From contig NZ_JAPSKE010000017.1 of the NCBI RefSeq assembly GCF_031177825.1, positions 1-64,000 on the forward strand: a stretch of DNA of 64,000 bases, read 5' to 3'. Below, one piece after another: positions 23,021 to 31,624 of the stretch; the first letter of the stretch is position 1, and every line of letters starts with the position of its first letter. The stretch comes from Paenibacillus sp. GTDB lineage: Bacteria; Bacillota; Bacilli; Paenibacillales; YIM-B00363. The position numbers and the translations under genes were made by a program. The notes under the pieces were generated by a model. The model was given only the letters and a program-made list of their open reading frames with translations, did not search any database and was not told the DNA's origin.

Positions 23021-24823
23021 CTATTCGACCGTGACGCTCTTGGCGAGATTTCTTGGCTTATCGACGTCGCACCCTCGGTAGAGGGCCGCGTAATAGGCGA
23101 AAAATTGCAGCGGAACGGCGGCGACGAGCGGAGCGAGCGCTTCATGCACCTTCGGCAGGACCAAGGCGTCTCCCGTTTCTTCCAGCCCTTCGATGCTGAT
23201 CATGCATACGTTGGCGCCTCTGGCGATGACCTCCTGAGCGTTGCTTCGAATGCTGTGCTTCACGGCCCGCTGCGTCGACACCGCGACGACCGGGGTCCCT
23301 TCCTCGATGAGGGCGATCGTGCCGTGCTTCAGCTCGCCGCCGGCGAAGCCTTCCGCTTGGATATAAGACACTTCCTTCAGCTTGAGCGCCCCTTCGAGGC
23401 AAACGTAGTAGTCCATCGCCCGTCCGATAAAGAAGCAATTCCGGGACGAGCTCAAGTATTCCCATACCAAGCTCTCCATCTTTTCCTTCTCGTTAATGAC
23501 GACCTCCATCGCGTTCGCCGCGAGGCTCAGCTCCCGAGCGACGTCGAACGGAACGTCGACGCCCCGCTCCCGGGCGCAGTCGCAGGCGAACAAGGCCAAC
23601 ACGCCGATCTGGGTCGTATACGCCTTCGTCGACGCGACCGCGATTTCGGGACCGGCGAACGTGTGCAGCGTGAAATCCGCTTCTCTGGACAGCGTGGAAC
23701 CCGGCACGTTCGTGATCGTCAACGTCTTGTGTCCGAGCTCGCGAATGCGAACCAGGACGCCGCGGCTGTCCGCCGTCTCCCCGCTCTGCGAGATGAAGAC
23801 GAAGAGCGGTCGTTCGGAGAGGAGCGGCGGGTTGTACAAAAATTCGCTGGCGACGTGCGCTTCGGCTTTGATTCCGGCTACGCTCTCGAGCAGCTGCTTG
23901 CCGACCAAGCCGGCATGATAGCTCGTGCCGCAGGCGACGATGTAGATGCGATCGGCGTCCCTCGCCGCGGCCCGAACGTCGTCCGGCATCGACGCGCGCC
24001 CCGCTTCGTCTACATATTCGGCGAGCAGTCTACGAATCGCTCCCGGCTGTTCGTCCATCTCCTTCATCATATAGTGCGCGTACGGTCCCTTCTCGAGCTC
24101 GGCCGCGTTCAGCTTGGCGACGAACGAGGTTCTGCGCACCTCCCTGCCCTGAACATCCGTCAGGCTCGCGCCTGCCCGGGTGACCTTCACAGTCTCTCCG
24201 TCCATGATTTCGATGAATTCGTTCGTCAGGTGCAGCATCGCCATTGCGTCGCTCGCGATCCCTGCGAAGCCGTCGCCCACGCCGATCAGGAGCGGACTCT
24301 TCTGCTTCGCCGCATAGATCGCGCCGGGGTCCTCCTCGTCGATCATCGCGATCGCGTACGAGCCGCGCAGCATCGACAATGCGGTCCGGAAGGACGTCTC
24401 GACGCCGAGACCGCGTTGAACGAGCGATTCCACCAGATGGACGACCACCTCGGTATCCGTGTCGCTTTGGAACGAGACATTACGGAGCATCGCGCGCTTT
24501 AGCTCCGCGTAATTTTCGATAACCCCATTATGTACGATCGTAAACCGCCCGCCGGCGCTTCGATGCGGGTGGGCGTTGCGGCGGCTCGGCGCGCCGTGCG
24601 TCGCCCAACGGGTATGACCGATGCCGAGCGACGCCGACGCATCCGGAACGACCGCCTCGCGCAGCGCGGCGATTCGCCCCTTCTCCTTAAACACGCTGAC
24701 CCCTTCGCTCCCGAACACCGCGATGCCCGCCGAGTCGTAGCCCCGGTACTCCAGCTTTTCCAATCCCCTCAATAATTGTTCCTCCACGTCCCTTACTCCG
24801 ATGATGCCTACGATTCCGCACAC
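23021..24823 (-). CDS. glmS: Glutamine-fructose-6-phosphate aminotransferase GlmS
   Basis: A 600-residue enzyme making glucosamine-6-phosphate from fructose-6-phosphate and glutamine. The N-terminal Ntn glutaminase requires Cys as first residue after the initiator, so the start is GTG at 24823 (reading MCGIVGIIG), 9 nt after AAAGGAGG. Further motifs are GIGHTRWATHG, the two SIS isomerase domains (ACGTSYHAG, FISQSGETADS) and the C-terminal LAKSVTVE. Only 91 nt separate it from the divergent 51-residue gene, and I see no glmS ribozyme core there. It feeds UDP-GlcNAc synthesis for wall and the neighbouring EPS. Confidence 0.97.
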   Translation of the reverse strand: MCGIVGIIGVRDVEEQLLRGLEKLEYRGYDSAGIAVFGSEGVSVFKEKGRIAALREAVVPDASASLGIGHTRWATHGAPSRRNAHPHRSAGGRFTIVHNGVIENYAELKRAMLRNVSFQSDTDTEVVVHLVESLVQRGLGVETSFRTALSMLRGSYAIAMIDEEDPGAIYAAKQKSPLLIGVGDGFAGIASDAMAMLHLTNEFIEIMDGETVKVTRAGASLTDVQGREVRRTSFVAKLNAAELEKGPYAHYMMKEMDEQPGAIRRLLAEYVDEAGRASMPDDVRAAARDADRIYIVACGTSYHAGLVGKQLLESVAGIKAEAHVASEFLYNPPLLSERPLFVFISQSGETADSRGVLVRIRELGHKTLTITNVPGSTLSREADFTLHTFAGPEIAVASTKAYTTQIGVLALFACDCARERGVDVPFDVARELSLAANAMEVVINEKEKMESLVWEYLSSSRNCFFIGRAMDYYVCLEGALKLKEVSYIQAEGFAGGELKHGTIALIEEGTPVVAVSTQRAVKHSIRSNAQEVIARGANVCMISIEGLEETGDALVLPKVHEALAPLVAAVPLQFFAYYAALYRGCDVDKPRNLAKSVTVE

Positions 24824-24914
24824 TCCGTCCATCCTCCTTTAGTCCGAATCCGCTTTCAATACCGTATACTTCCGTTGCCGCGTTCATACGCTGTACCGAG
24901 GGGAGGCTTTCCAC

Positions 24915-25070
24915 ATGAACACCTTCGCTGTCTTCTATCGGAAGGCGAAAAGCCGTTACCACCGCGTTATGCGCGCCTATCACCTGATTCTCTATCGAGA
25001 TTGCACCGACGCTCGGATACGCTCGGAGCTGCTCCGCCGAGCGGAGCGCCACGAGCGCATGATGGAGTGA
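24915..25070 (+). CDS. Small basic protein, 51 residues
   Basis: The frame MNTFAVFYRKAKSRYHRVMR continues AYHLILYRDCTDARIRSELL and ends HERMME. It is strongly basic and helical with one Cys. GGGAGG lies 8 nt before the ATG, in the glmS divergent region, and the stop is 9 nt before the end of the convergent aminotransferase gene. Good ribosome site and codon pattern support a real gene. Function unknown; the basic helices could bind nucleic acid or membrane. Confidence 0.65.
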   Translation: MNTFAVFYRKAKSRYHRVMRAYHLILYRDCTDARIRSELLRRAERHERMME

Positions 25071-25079
25071 GGGCTTCGC

Positions 25080-26252
25080 TTACGCCCCTTTCGTCATCCG
25101 TTCCGCCGGCAGGCAGCGCGTGACGCATTCCACGACGCGCTGTTGATCCTCCGGCGTCATATTCGATCCGGACGGCAGACAGAGACCGGTGCGGAACAGC
25201 CGCTCCGAGACGCTCTCCTCGCCGTGCGGGTAGTAGCGCGCCCCATAGAATAGAGGCTGGAGATGCAGCGGCTTCCAGACGGGACGAGCCTCGATGTCTT
25301 CCTCCGCCAGCGCGTAGATCAGGGACGACGGCGAGACGACGGCTTCCTCGCCGAGGGTGAGCGCCGTCAGCCAGCGGTTGGACCTCGTTCCCTCCAGCTC
25401 CGGCATGAACTCGAAGCCCGGAAGGCGTCCGAGCTCGGCGCGATACCGCTCGAACACCGCCCGGCGCGCGCTCACCCGATCCTCCAGCACCTCCATCTGC
25501 GCGCGGCCGATGCCCGCGAGCACGTTGCTCATCCGGTAATTGAAACCCATCCGGCTGTGCTGATAATGCGGGGCAGGATCCCTCGCCTGCGTCGCTAGGA
25601 ACCTCGCGCGCTTCAGCGCTTCCGTATCGTTCGCGACGAGCATGCCGCCGCCGGACGTCGTAATGATCTTGTTCCCGTTGAAGGAGTATACGCCGAACCG
25701 GCCGAGCGAACCGCTGGCCTTCCCCTTGTAGCTCGAGCCCAGCGACTCCGCCGCGTCCTCGATTAACGGAACGCCGTACGCGTCGCATAGCTCCAGCAGC
25801 TCCTCCATCTTCGCGCTCTGCCCGAACAGGTGAACGACGATGACCGCCTTCGGGAGCCGATTCGACCGTCTCGCGTCTTCCAGCGCCCGCTCGAGCGCGA
25901 TCGGCGACATGTTCCACGTTTCGGGCTCGGAATCGATGAACACCGGCTCCGCGCCTTCGTACAGGATCGGGTTCGCGCTGGCGACGAACGTTAACGAAGA
26001 GCAAAACACGCGGTCGCCCTCCCGCACGTCCAACAGCCGCAGCGAGAGATGAATCGCCGCCGTTCCGGAGCTGACCGCCGCCGCGTCCGCCGCGCCCGCG
26101 TAGTCCGCGACCTGGCGTTCGAACGCGTCCACGTTCGGCCCGAGCGGGGCGATCATGTTCGTAGCGAAGGCCTCGCTAATATACAGACTTTCTTTGCCGC
26201 TCATATGCGGGCTGGACAAGAAAATTCGTCTTCGGCCGATCGGCTTCGACAT
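25080..26252 (-). CDS. UDP-4-keto-6-deoxy-sugar aminotransferase (DegT/EpsN-like)
   Basis: A 390-residue PLP enzyme of the DegT/DnrJ/EryC1/StrS family. Signs are LSSPHMSGKE at the start (as in EpsN/PglE), SSGTAAIHLSLRLL, the Asp of LIEDAAESLGS contacting PLP and the Schiff-base Lys in SFNGNKIITTSGGG. It probably aminates the 4-keto sugar made by the EpsC-type dehydratase, the second step to UDP-diNAc-bacillosamine. The N-terminus overlaps the acetyltransferase gene by 77 nt. ATG 26252 has a better distance from GATGGGGG than an ATG 9 nt upstream. It is last in the galE unit. Confidence 0.92.
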   Translation of the reverse strand: MSKPIGRRRIFLSSPHMSGKESLYISEAFATNMIAPLGPNVDAFERQVADYAGAADAAAVSSGTAAIHLSLRLLDVREGDRVFCSSLTFVASANPILYEGAEPVFIDSEPETWNMSPIALERALEDARRSNRLPKAVIVVHLFGQSAKMEELLELCDAYGVPLIEDAAESLGSSYKGKASGSLGRFGVYSFNGNKIITTSGGGMLVANDTEALKRARFLATQARDPAPHYQHSRMGFNYRMSNVLAGIGRAQMEVLEDRVSARRAVFERYRAELGRLPGFEFMPELEGTRSNRWLTALTLGEEAVVSPSSLIYALAEEDIEARPVWKPLHLQPLFYGARYYPHGEESVSERLFRTGLCLPSGSNMTPEDQQRVVECVTRCLPAERMTKGA

Positions 26253-26898
26253 CGAAATCATCCCCCATCTCGTTATATTTCACGATTCTAGCAGGCGCGC
26301 CGACGACCGTCGTGCGGGGCGGAACGTCGTGAATGACGGTCGCCCCAGCCCCGACCGTCGCCCAATCGCCGATCGACTTGCCGGGGATGACGGCAGCGCC
26401 AGCGCCGACGAAGGCCCCCATGCCGGCCTTCACCCCTCCCGTCAACGTCGCGCCCGGCGCGATGTGAGCGTAGCCTTTCACGACGCTGTCATGCTCGACG
26501 ATGGCGCCGCTATTCACGATGGCATGATCGCCGACGGCGGCATCGGCGTTCACGACCGCGTTCGCCAGAATGACGACGCCGTGGCCGACGACGCTCCGCG
26601 GGCTGACATACGCCCTCGGATGGATAAGCGTGATGTAACGATCGGAACGCAAGCCCAGTCTCATGGCGATCGCGCATCGGGTTCGGTTATCTCCGATCGC
26701 GATGACGAACCGGAGGCGGTCTATCCCGCTCGCAAGCGACGGCGCCGACGAGACGGGCCCGGTATAGATGCCGTTCTCCAGCTCCAAGCTCGGGTATTTG
26801 TCGTCCAGAATCGCCGCGACGGTCAAGTCGTTCCGCGCCCGGATCATGTCCTGGACGACCTTGCTGTGCCCGCCTCCGCCGATCAAGGCAATGCGCAT
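26176..26898 (-). CDS. Sugar O/N-acetyltransferase (NeuD/PglD/EpsM-like)
   Basis: A 240-residue protein with an N-terminal Rossmann-like half (IALIGGGGHSKVVQDMI) and a C-terminal left-handed beta-helix of hexapeptide repeats (VVGHGVVILANAVVNADAAV, IAPGATLTGGVKAG). His in IVEHDS-type position is the likely catalytic base. In the PglD/EpsM role it would N-acetylate the 4-amino sugar to give UDP-diNAc-bacillosamine. The C-terminus extends about 28 residues beyond the usual end and overlaps the aminotransferase gene, which couples their translation. Confidence 0.9.
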   Translation of the reverse strand: MRIALIGGGGHSKVVQDMIRARNDLTVAAILDDKYPSLELENGIYTGPVSSAPSLASGIDRLRFVIAIGDNRTRCAIAMRLGLRSDRYITLIHPRAYVSPRSVVGHGVVILANAVVNADAAVGDHAIVNSGAIVEHDSVVKGYAHIAPGATLTGGVKAGMGAFVGAGAAVIPGKSIGDWATVGAGATVIHDVPPRTTVVGAPARIVKYNEMGDDFDVEADRPKTNFLVQPAYERQRKSVY

Positions 26899-26922
26899 GT
26901 TTCGCCCCCCTCCCCCAACAAT

Positions 26923-27510
26923 TTACGTTCCGGTGAACTTCTCCATCGTGACATGGTTTTGGTGACTGATGCCCTCGGTGCGGACGACCTTCTTAACCGT
27001 AAGGAGCAGGATTTTCAGATCCAGCAGCAGGCTTTGATGTCGGACGTACCAGAGGTCTAGGGCGAACTTCTCCTCCCACGTGATGGAGTTTCTGCCGTTC
27101 ACCTGCGCCCAGCCCGTCATGCCCGGTCGGACTTCGTGCCGCTTCATCTGCTCCTCCGTGTACAGCGACATGTATTCCATCAGCAGGGGACGCGGGCCGA
27201 CGAGGCTCAGATCCCCTTTGATCACGTTGATCAGCTGCGGGAACTCATCCAAGCTGAACGCTCGAAGCGTCTTTCCCAGCGGGGTCAGCCTCAGGTGGTC
27301 CGGCAGCGGGTTGCCCGCGTCGTCCGTCGCGTTCGTCATCGTGCGGAACTTATACAACCGGAACGGCTTGCCGTGCAGCCCGGGGCGCTCCTGCGCGAAC
27401 AAAATCGGGGAGCCGATCCGCAGCTTCACGACGAGCGCCGTGATCGCGACGACCGGGGAGAGCAGAAGGAGCAGCAGCGTCGCGACGACGACGTCGAAGC
27501 ACCGCTTCAT
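26923..27510 (-). CDS. Priming glycosyl-1-phosphate transferase (PglC/EpsL-like)
   Basis: A 195-residue monotopic phosphoglycosyl transferase. An N-terminal re-entrant helix (MKRCFDVVVATLLLLLLSPV) precedes ERPGLHGKPF, YKFRTM, the catalytic Asp-Glu in FSLDEFPQLINVIKGD and LVGPRPLL. It would transfer the first sugar phosphate (probably diNAc-bacillosamine-1-P) to undecaprenyl phosphate. The ATG overlaps the stop of the 59-residue gene by 4 nt, so translation is coupled. The short form (no polytopic N-terminus) matches PglC/EpsL. Confidence 0.93.
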   Translation of the reverse strand: MKRCFDVVVATLLLLLLSPVVAITALVVKLRIGSPILFAQERPGLHGKPFRLYKFRTMTNATDDAGNPLPDHLRLTPLGKTLRAFSLDEFPQLINVIKGDLSLVGPRPLLMEYMSLYTEEQMKRHEVRPGMTGWAQVNGRNSITWEEKFALDLWYVRHQSLLLDLKILLLTVKKVVRTEGISHQNHVTMEKFTGT

Positions 27511-27686
27511 TGGCCTCGCTCCGCTTCGCCGCCGCCGCTCTCCCGCATCGCCGACAAAATTTGTTCGCGCAAATCCTTCACGAGGTCTTTGGCTTCCAAA
27601 TTCGCCGTGGCCTGCCCTTTCCGATAGGCGCGGATGGCGATTTCCCGCAGCTGTTGCTGCGTCAATGTCAATGAAACCTTTTCCAT
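27507..27686 (-). CDS. 59-residue protein coupled to the priming transferase
   Basis: A 59-residue protein starting MEKVSLTLTQQQLREIAIRA, helical and charged, with no membrane segment. GAGAGGGA precedes the ATG, and its stop overlaps the start of the PglC-like gene (ATGA). The tight arrangement implies a functional link with the phosphoglycosyl transferase, perhaps as a small partner or regulator. I recognise no family. It is unlike SinI. Confidence 0.65.
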   Translation of the reverse strand: MEKVSLTLTQQQLREIAIRAYRKGQATANLEAKDLVKDLREQILSAMRESGGGEAERGQ

Positions 27687-27699
27687 ATGCGCATCCCTC

Positions 27700-28746
27700 T
27701 CACACGACCGTTGTGAACAGCCCGGCTTCCTTCGCGGCCGCATAGCCGTGCGGGTTCCCGGATTGCCATCGCCAAGCGTCCTCGCACATCGCATCGATGC
27801 CCTTCTCCGCCGTCCAGCCGAGAATGTCCCGGGCCTTGGCCGGGTCGGCGAAGCATTCGCCGATGTCCCCCGGGCGACGATCCGCGATCGCGTACGGAAC
27901 CGTCCGGCCGGACGCCTTCTCGACGGCGGCGACCATCTCCAGCACGCTGTAGCCCCGGCCGGTGCCGAGGTTGAACGCTTCGGCGCCGCTCCGCTTCGCG
28001 ACGTAATCGAGCGCCTTCAGATGCCCCTTGGCGAGATCCGCCACGTGGATGTAGTCCCGCACCCCGGTGCCGTCGCGCGTATCGTAGTCGTTGCCGTAGA
28101 CGCTGAGCTTCGGCAGCTTTCCGATCGCCACTTGCGTGATATAGGGCATCAAGTTGTTCGGGATGCCGTTCGGATCCTCGCCGATGCGGCCGCTTTCGTG
28201 CGCTCCGATCGGGTTGAAGTACCGCAGTATCGCGATGCTCCACCGCTTGTCGGATACGCAGATGTCTCGGAGGATGTCCTCGATCATCTGCTTCGTACGG
28301 CCGTAAGGATTCGTTGCCCCGAGCGGCGCGTCCTCCGGGATCGGCACCCGCTCCGGCAGCCCGTACACGGTCGCCGAGGAGCTGAACACCAGCTTTTTCA
28401 CGCCGAAGTCCGACATGACGTTGCACAGCGCCAGCGTGCCGACGACGTTGTTGAGGTAGTACTCGATCGGCGCGTCCATCGATTCGCCCACCGCCTTGAG
28501 GCCGGCGAAGTGAACGACCGATTCGATTCGATGGCTTCGGAAAATGTTCTCCAACGCCTCCCGGTCGAGCAAATCCGCGTTGTAAAACCGAATCGTCTTG
28601 CCTGTGATTTCCTGCACGCGCCGCAGCGACTCCTCGCTGCTGTTCTGCAGGTTGTCGATCACGACGACCTCATGGCCGGCTTCCAGCAGCTCTACGCAGG
28701 TATGACTTCCTATGTATCCGGCGCCGCCGGTGACTAGGACTGGCAT
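27700..28746 (-). CDS. galE: UDP-glucose 4-epimerase GalE
   Basis: A 348-residue extended short-chain dehydrogenase. The NAD site VTGGAGYIGSHTCVEL, SSSATVYG, the catalytic YxxxK in NPYGRTK and the RYFNPIGAH segment identify GalE. It interconverts UDP-Glc and UDP-Gal (possibly UDP-GlcNAc/GalNAc). It is the first gene of the downstream EPS unit, behind a promoter whose spacer is a SinR-type operator. The start ATG follows CGAGGT. Confidence 0.95.
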   Translation of the reverse strand: MPVLVTGGAGYIGSHTCVELLEAGHEVVVIDNLQNSSEESLRRVQEITGKTIRFYNADLLDREALENIFRSHRIESVVHFAGLKAVGESMDAPIEYYLNNVVGTLALCNVMSDFGVKKLVFSSSATVYGLPERVPIPEDAPLGATNPYGRTKQMIEDILRDICVSDKRWSIAILRYFNPIGAHESGRIGEDPNGIPNNLMPYITQVAIGKLPKLSVYGNDYDTRDGTGVRDYIHVADLAKGHLKALDYVAKRSGAEAFNLGTGRGYSVLEMVAAVEKASGRTVPYAIADRRPGDIGECFADPAKARDILGWTAEKGIDAMCEDAWRWQSGNPHGYAAAKEAGLFTTVV

Positions 28747-28767
28747 GGCATATCAACCTCGCTATCC

Positions 28768-28783
28768 ATTCTTTATAGAGAAC
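28768..28783. promoter_or_regulatory. SinR-type operator in the galE leader
   Basis: ATTCTTTATAGAGAAC: the minus strand has a perfect GTTCTCT half-site and the plus strand a one-mismatch ATTCTTT, separated by 2 bp. It lies about 35-50 nt downstream of the predicted start site, a second box accompanying the spacer operator at 28830-28845. Confidence 0.65.
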
Positions 28784-28823
28784 ATTGGAATAAAAAAATA
28801 TATGACTTCCGTGTATTACTGTT

Positions 28824-28852
28824 ATTTTAGTTCTTTATAAAGAACAAGTCAA
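28824..28852 (-). promoter_or_regulatory. galE-unit promoter with SinR-type operator filling the spacer
   Basis: On the minus strand TTGACT (28847-28852), 17 nt, TAAAAT (28824-28829). The spacer contains the perfect 16-bp palindrome GTTCTTTATAAAGAAC (28830-28845), two GTTCTTT half-sites inverted around AT. The same design occurs at 47704-47732 and 54756-54784. Confidence 0.8.
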
Positions 28853-28948
28853 CAAATTTAAACCATTAGAATCTCTATTTCGCCGACAAACCGGCATTCT
28901 CTTGCCGATGGCTGGCCCCTTTTCCAAGAATACCCTGATTGGATAATG

Positions 28949-28974
28949 AAAAGGGCGCACCGCAAGGTACGCCC
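28949..28974 (-). terminator. Terminator at the end of the epsC-to-SLH unit
   Basis: On the minus strand GGGCGTACC-TTGC-GGTGCGCCC followed by TTTT, 6 nt after the stop of the SLH/beta-helix gene. Confidence 0.8.
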
Positions 28975-28980
28975 GATGAC

Positions 28981-31599
28981 CTACTCCTTCACGACATCCG
29001 TTCGCTTCACGCGGAGCGTCGTGTTCACAAGCTTGTTACTCTTGAACATATACGGCGGCGCGTCCTTGCCCGCATTGAGGGTGTCCACCGCATGCACGCT
29101 GCGATTGGCGGAGAAGACATTCCGTTCGAACGTCGCTTCATAGATCTCCGTCTTTTCCGGGGTCGTGAACCCTCCGAATTTGATTAAAGGCTTACTTCCG
29201 TCCGTCAATCGTTCCGCGCGGAGGGTGTTGTTCACCCAATGCAGCTTCTTCGCTTTGCTAACGGTTACCGCCGCCAAGTACCCGACATCCCCTTTAAGGA
29301 TAAACTCGGAATCCTGTACGGTAACGTCCGCTTGAGCATGATTCAATCCGATGAGCTTATTGTTCGCTTGAAAAACGCAATCGGTAAACCGGAACGTTCC
29401 CGGAACGTTGATCAGCAGTCCGTTCGTCTCCTGGGAAGCGGACGTAAAGTTACATCCGTTATACAAGCCTTGAGGCAGCGTCGTCCCGTTAGAGACGTTA
29501 TAATCCGTCACCTTCAAGTTTTCGTATTCGCTTCCGGATGCCCCGGGTCCTGCGATCGTAGACAGCCTCGTCTTCCCGACGACCGTTACGTCGGTCAATC
29601 TAGTCGGCTGCGTACCGAGATAGAGGGCGTTGCTTCGCACGTTGTTGTTGGTCAAGGTGACGCCCGACACCTCGACGCCGAACGGAGCGGAGCTCTCGAT
29701 TCTAAGCAATCCGTCGATGATCTCCGAATCGGCGAAGAGAATATCCTTGCCTAGGAGGGCGACCTCGCCGTTCACGATCGTATTGTCTTTAATGACTCCG
29801 TTGCTTCGCATCCCGATTCCGTTACCTTGGAAGTGGTTTCGCGCAAGGACAACGTCTTCGAACGCCTCCCATCCGAAAAATCCGATCCTCGATTCCAAGC
29901 GATTCCCTTCGATCCTCCCGTTGCGCCCATCCGCCAGTACAATATCTCCTCTATTGTTATAGAGGCGATTATTCGTGATCGTCAGGTTGCTGATCGGGAA
30001 AAATCCCATCCCTTCGGAATCGATTCCATATCCCGGCGCGGTTCCTCCGATGTCATGCAATCGGTTGTTATGAATGACGACGTTGTCGCCGCCGGTCACG
30101 CTGATCCCTTGCCTGCGGTTGAACGCGATTTCCGAATTTTGAATCGTGACGTTGCGGGCGACTTCGTTGCTCCAGAACGAGACGAATACCCCTTCCGTCG
30201 ATTTGGCCGGAAACACCGGGATGACCGATTCAGCGCCGGAGGGGATAGGAATCAAGCCCCCGATCGTTTGATCCCGAGCGCTGGAGAGGAATTTTCCGTC
30301 GCGATCGTAGAAATACACGTCAAAGATTTTCCCTTCGATCCCCTGCGGCTGCCAGAACGTAATAAGCCGACGGGTCTCGAAAATCGGATGATCCAAAAGC
30401 AGAGGTTCCTTGATCCTGATCTTCGAAGTGCTGTTGACGGGCTTCCCTTCCGCATCGATAGCCCCTCGCTCGAACAGCCTTCCGGATAAGCCGACCAAGC
30501 CGACGCCCGAACCCTTCACCACGACCCCGTCCCCGGTAAAGTCGACCGCTCGCACTTGGTCGATGACCGCCCTCGCGGCGCCTTCCACCATAATGCCGAC
30601 CCCGGCCTCATGCGTTCCCGCGCTGCTGGGGGTATCCTTTTGCGAATAATTATGCTGGTTCCGATCCCCTTGATACGTACCTCCGCGAATGTCGACGTCA
30701 TGGACGTCCGCCCCAAGATACAATACCTGATAGGCTTCGAACCCATTGGCTTCTTTCTTCATCACCGCCTTATCGTCAAGCAGCAGCGTCATTTCGCTGA
30801 CCATATTGATGCGCGCCTCCGGATCCGAGGGCTTCGCGCCTTTGGCGATGAGGTAAGTGCCCGCCGGAACCTTAAAGGTTTTATATCCCTGTTCTCCGGC
30901 CCATGCCAACGCCTTATTAAGTCCTTGCGTAGTTTCCACGGGATGGGTCCCGTCGTTATAAATCCCCCATCGTTGCAGCTCTAGATCGTACACCTTGCCT
31001 TCCGCGTTGTCTAACGCACGGAGCAACATGGAGGCGAATTCCGCGCGGGACAAGGATTGCTCCGGCCGGAACAACCCGCTCTCGTCGCCGCGTACGATCC
31101 CCTTCGCGAATGCGCCCGCGATGGAATCGGCCGCCCAATGACTCTTCTGTACATCGGCGAACGAAGCGGGGGCTTGCGCCGCTTCCAGACGGAATACCCT
31201 GTCGAATAGAACCGCCGCTTCCGCCCTCGTGATGAACGCATTGGGCCGGAAGCTCCCGTCCGGGTAACCCGAAACGATATTTAATCGCTTCGCGGCGGAG
31301 ATGGAAGATGCCGCCCAATGATTCGCGGCAACGTCCGTAAATCCGGCTTCGAGGTCCTCCTCCGCTTCGACGCCCGACACGCGGACCGTCACCGTCGCCA
31401 ACTCGGCCCTTGTGACGGACCGGTCCGGGCGGAAACTGCCGTCCTCGTACCCGGAGATGAGCTGCCGATCCTGCAGACGAACGATCTCTTCCTCCGCCCA
31501 ATGGCCTCGTATATCGTTGAACGCCGCTTGTACCGTACCGACGAGCAAGCCTTGCATCAAAAGTATGACGGCCAAAAAGCAAGATATTTTCTTATTCAA
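28981..31599 (-). CDS. SLH-domain surface protein with right-handed beta-helix
   Basis: An 872-residue exported protein. A signal peptide (LNKKISCFLAVILLMQGLLV, cut after VQA) is followed by three SLH domains (about 27-205; each with a HWA motif and GYxDGxFRP). These bind pyruvylated secondary wall polymer. A pectate-lyase-like beta-helix follows (about 290-700, repeats such as NVTIQNSEIAFNRRQGISV and NLTITNNRLYNNRG) and then a C-terminal beta-rich part. The start is TTG 31599, 9 nt after GGGGAGG. Position at the end of the EPS operon suggests a cell-bound enzyme or scaffold acting on the polymer (lyase, epimerase or anchor); no catalytic residues can be named. Confidence 0.88.
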   Translation of the reverse strand: MNKKISCFLAVILLMQGLLVGTVQAAFNDIRGHWAEEEIVRLQDRQLISGYEDGSFRPDRSVTRAELATVTVRVSGVEAEEDLEAGFTDVAANHWAASSISAAKRLNIVSGYPDGSFRPNAFITRAEAAVLFDRVFRLEAAQAPASFADVQKSHWAADSIAGAFAKGIVRGDESGLFRPEQSLSRAEFASMLLRALDNAEGKVYDLELQRWGIYNDGTHPVETTQGLNKALAWAGEQGYKTFKVPAGTYLIAKGAKPSDPEARINMVSEMTLLLDDKAVMKKEANGFEAYQVLYLGADVHDVDIRGGTYQGDRNQHNYSQKDTPSSAGTHEAGVGIMVEGAARAVIDQVRAVDFTGDGVVVKGSGVGLVGLSGRLFERGAIDAEGKPVNSTSKIRIKEPLLLDHPIFETRRLITFWQPQGIEGKIFDVYFYDRDGKFLSSARDQTIGGLIPIPSGAESVIPVFPAKSTEGVFVSFWSNEVARNVTIQNSEIAFNRRQGISVTGGDNVVIHNNRLHDIGGTAPGYGIDSEGMGFFPISNLTITNNRLYNNRGDIVLADGRNGRIEGNRLESRIGFFGWEAFEDVVLARNHFQGNGIGMRSNGVIKDNTIVNGEVALLGKDILFADSEIIDGLLRIESSAPFGVEVSGVTLTNNNVRSNALYLGTQPTRLTDVTVVGKTRLSTIAGPGASGSEYENLKVTDYNVSNGTTLPQGLYNGCNFTSASQETNGLLINVPGTFRFTDCVFQANNKLIGLNHAQADVTVQDSEFILKGDVGYLAAVTVSKAKKLHWVNNTLRAERLTDGSKPLIKFGGFTTPEKTEIYEATFERNVFSANRSVHAVDTLNAGKDAPPYMFKSNKLVNTTLRVKRTDVVKE

Positions 31600-31624
31600 C
31601 GTTGACAACCTCCCCCTCCTCACA

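Noticed and set aside
24824..24914. glmS ribozyme upstream of glmS
   Set aside because: Only 91 nt to the divergent gene and no recognisable ribozyme core; absence here is by eye, not by covariance search.
27507..27686. The 59-residue protein as a SinI-like SinR antagonist
   Set aside because: It lacks the SinI/SinR dimerisation pattern (EW..L..EAK..I....I..YL) and lies in a different operon from sinR.
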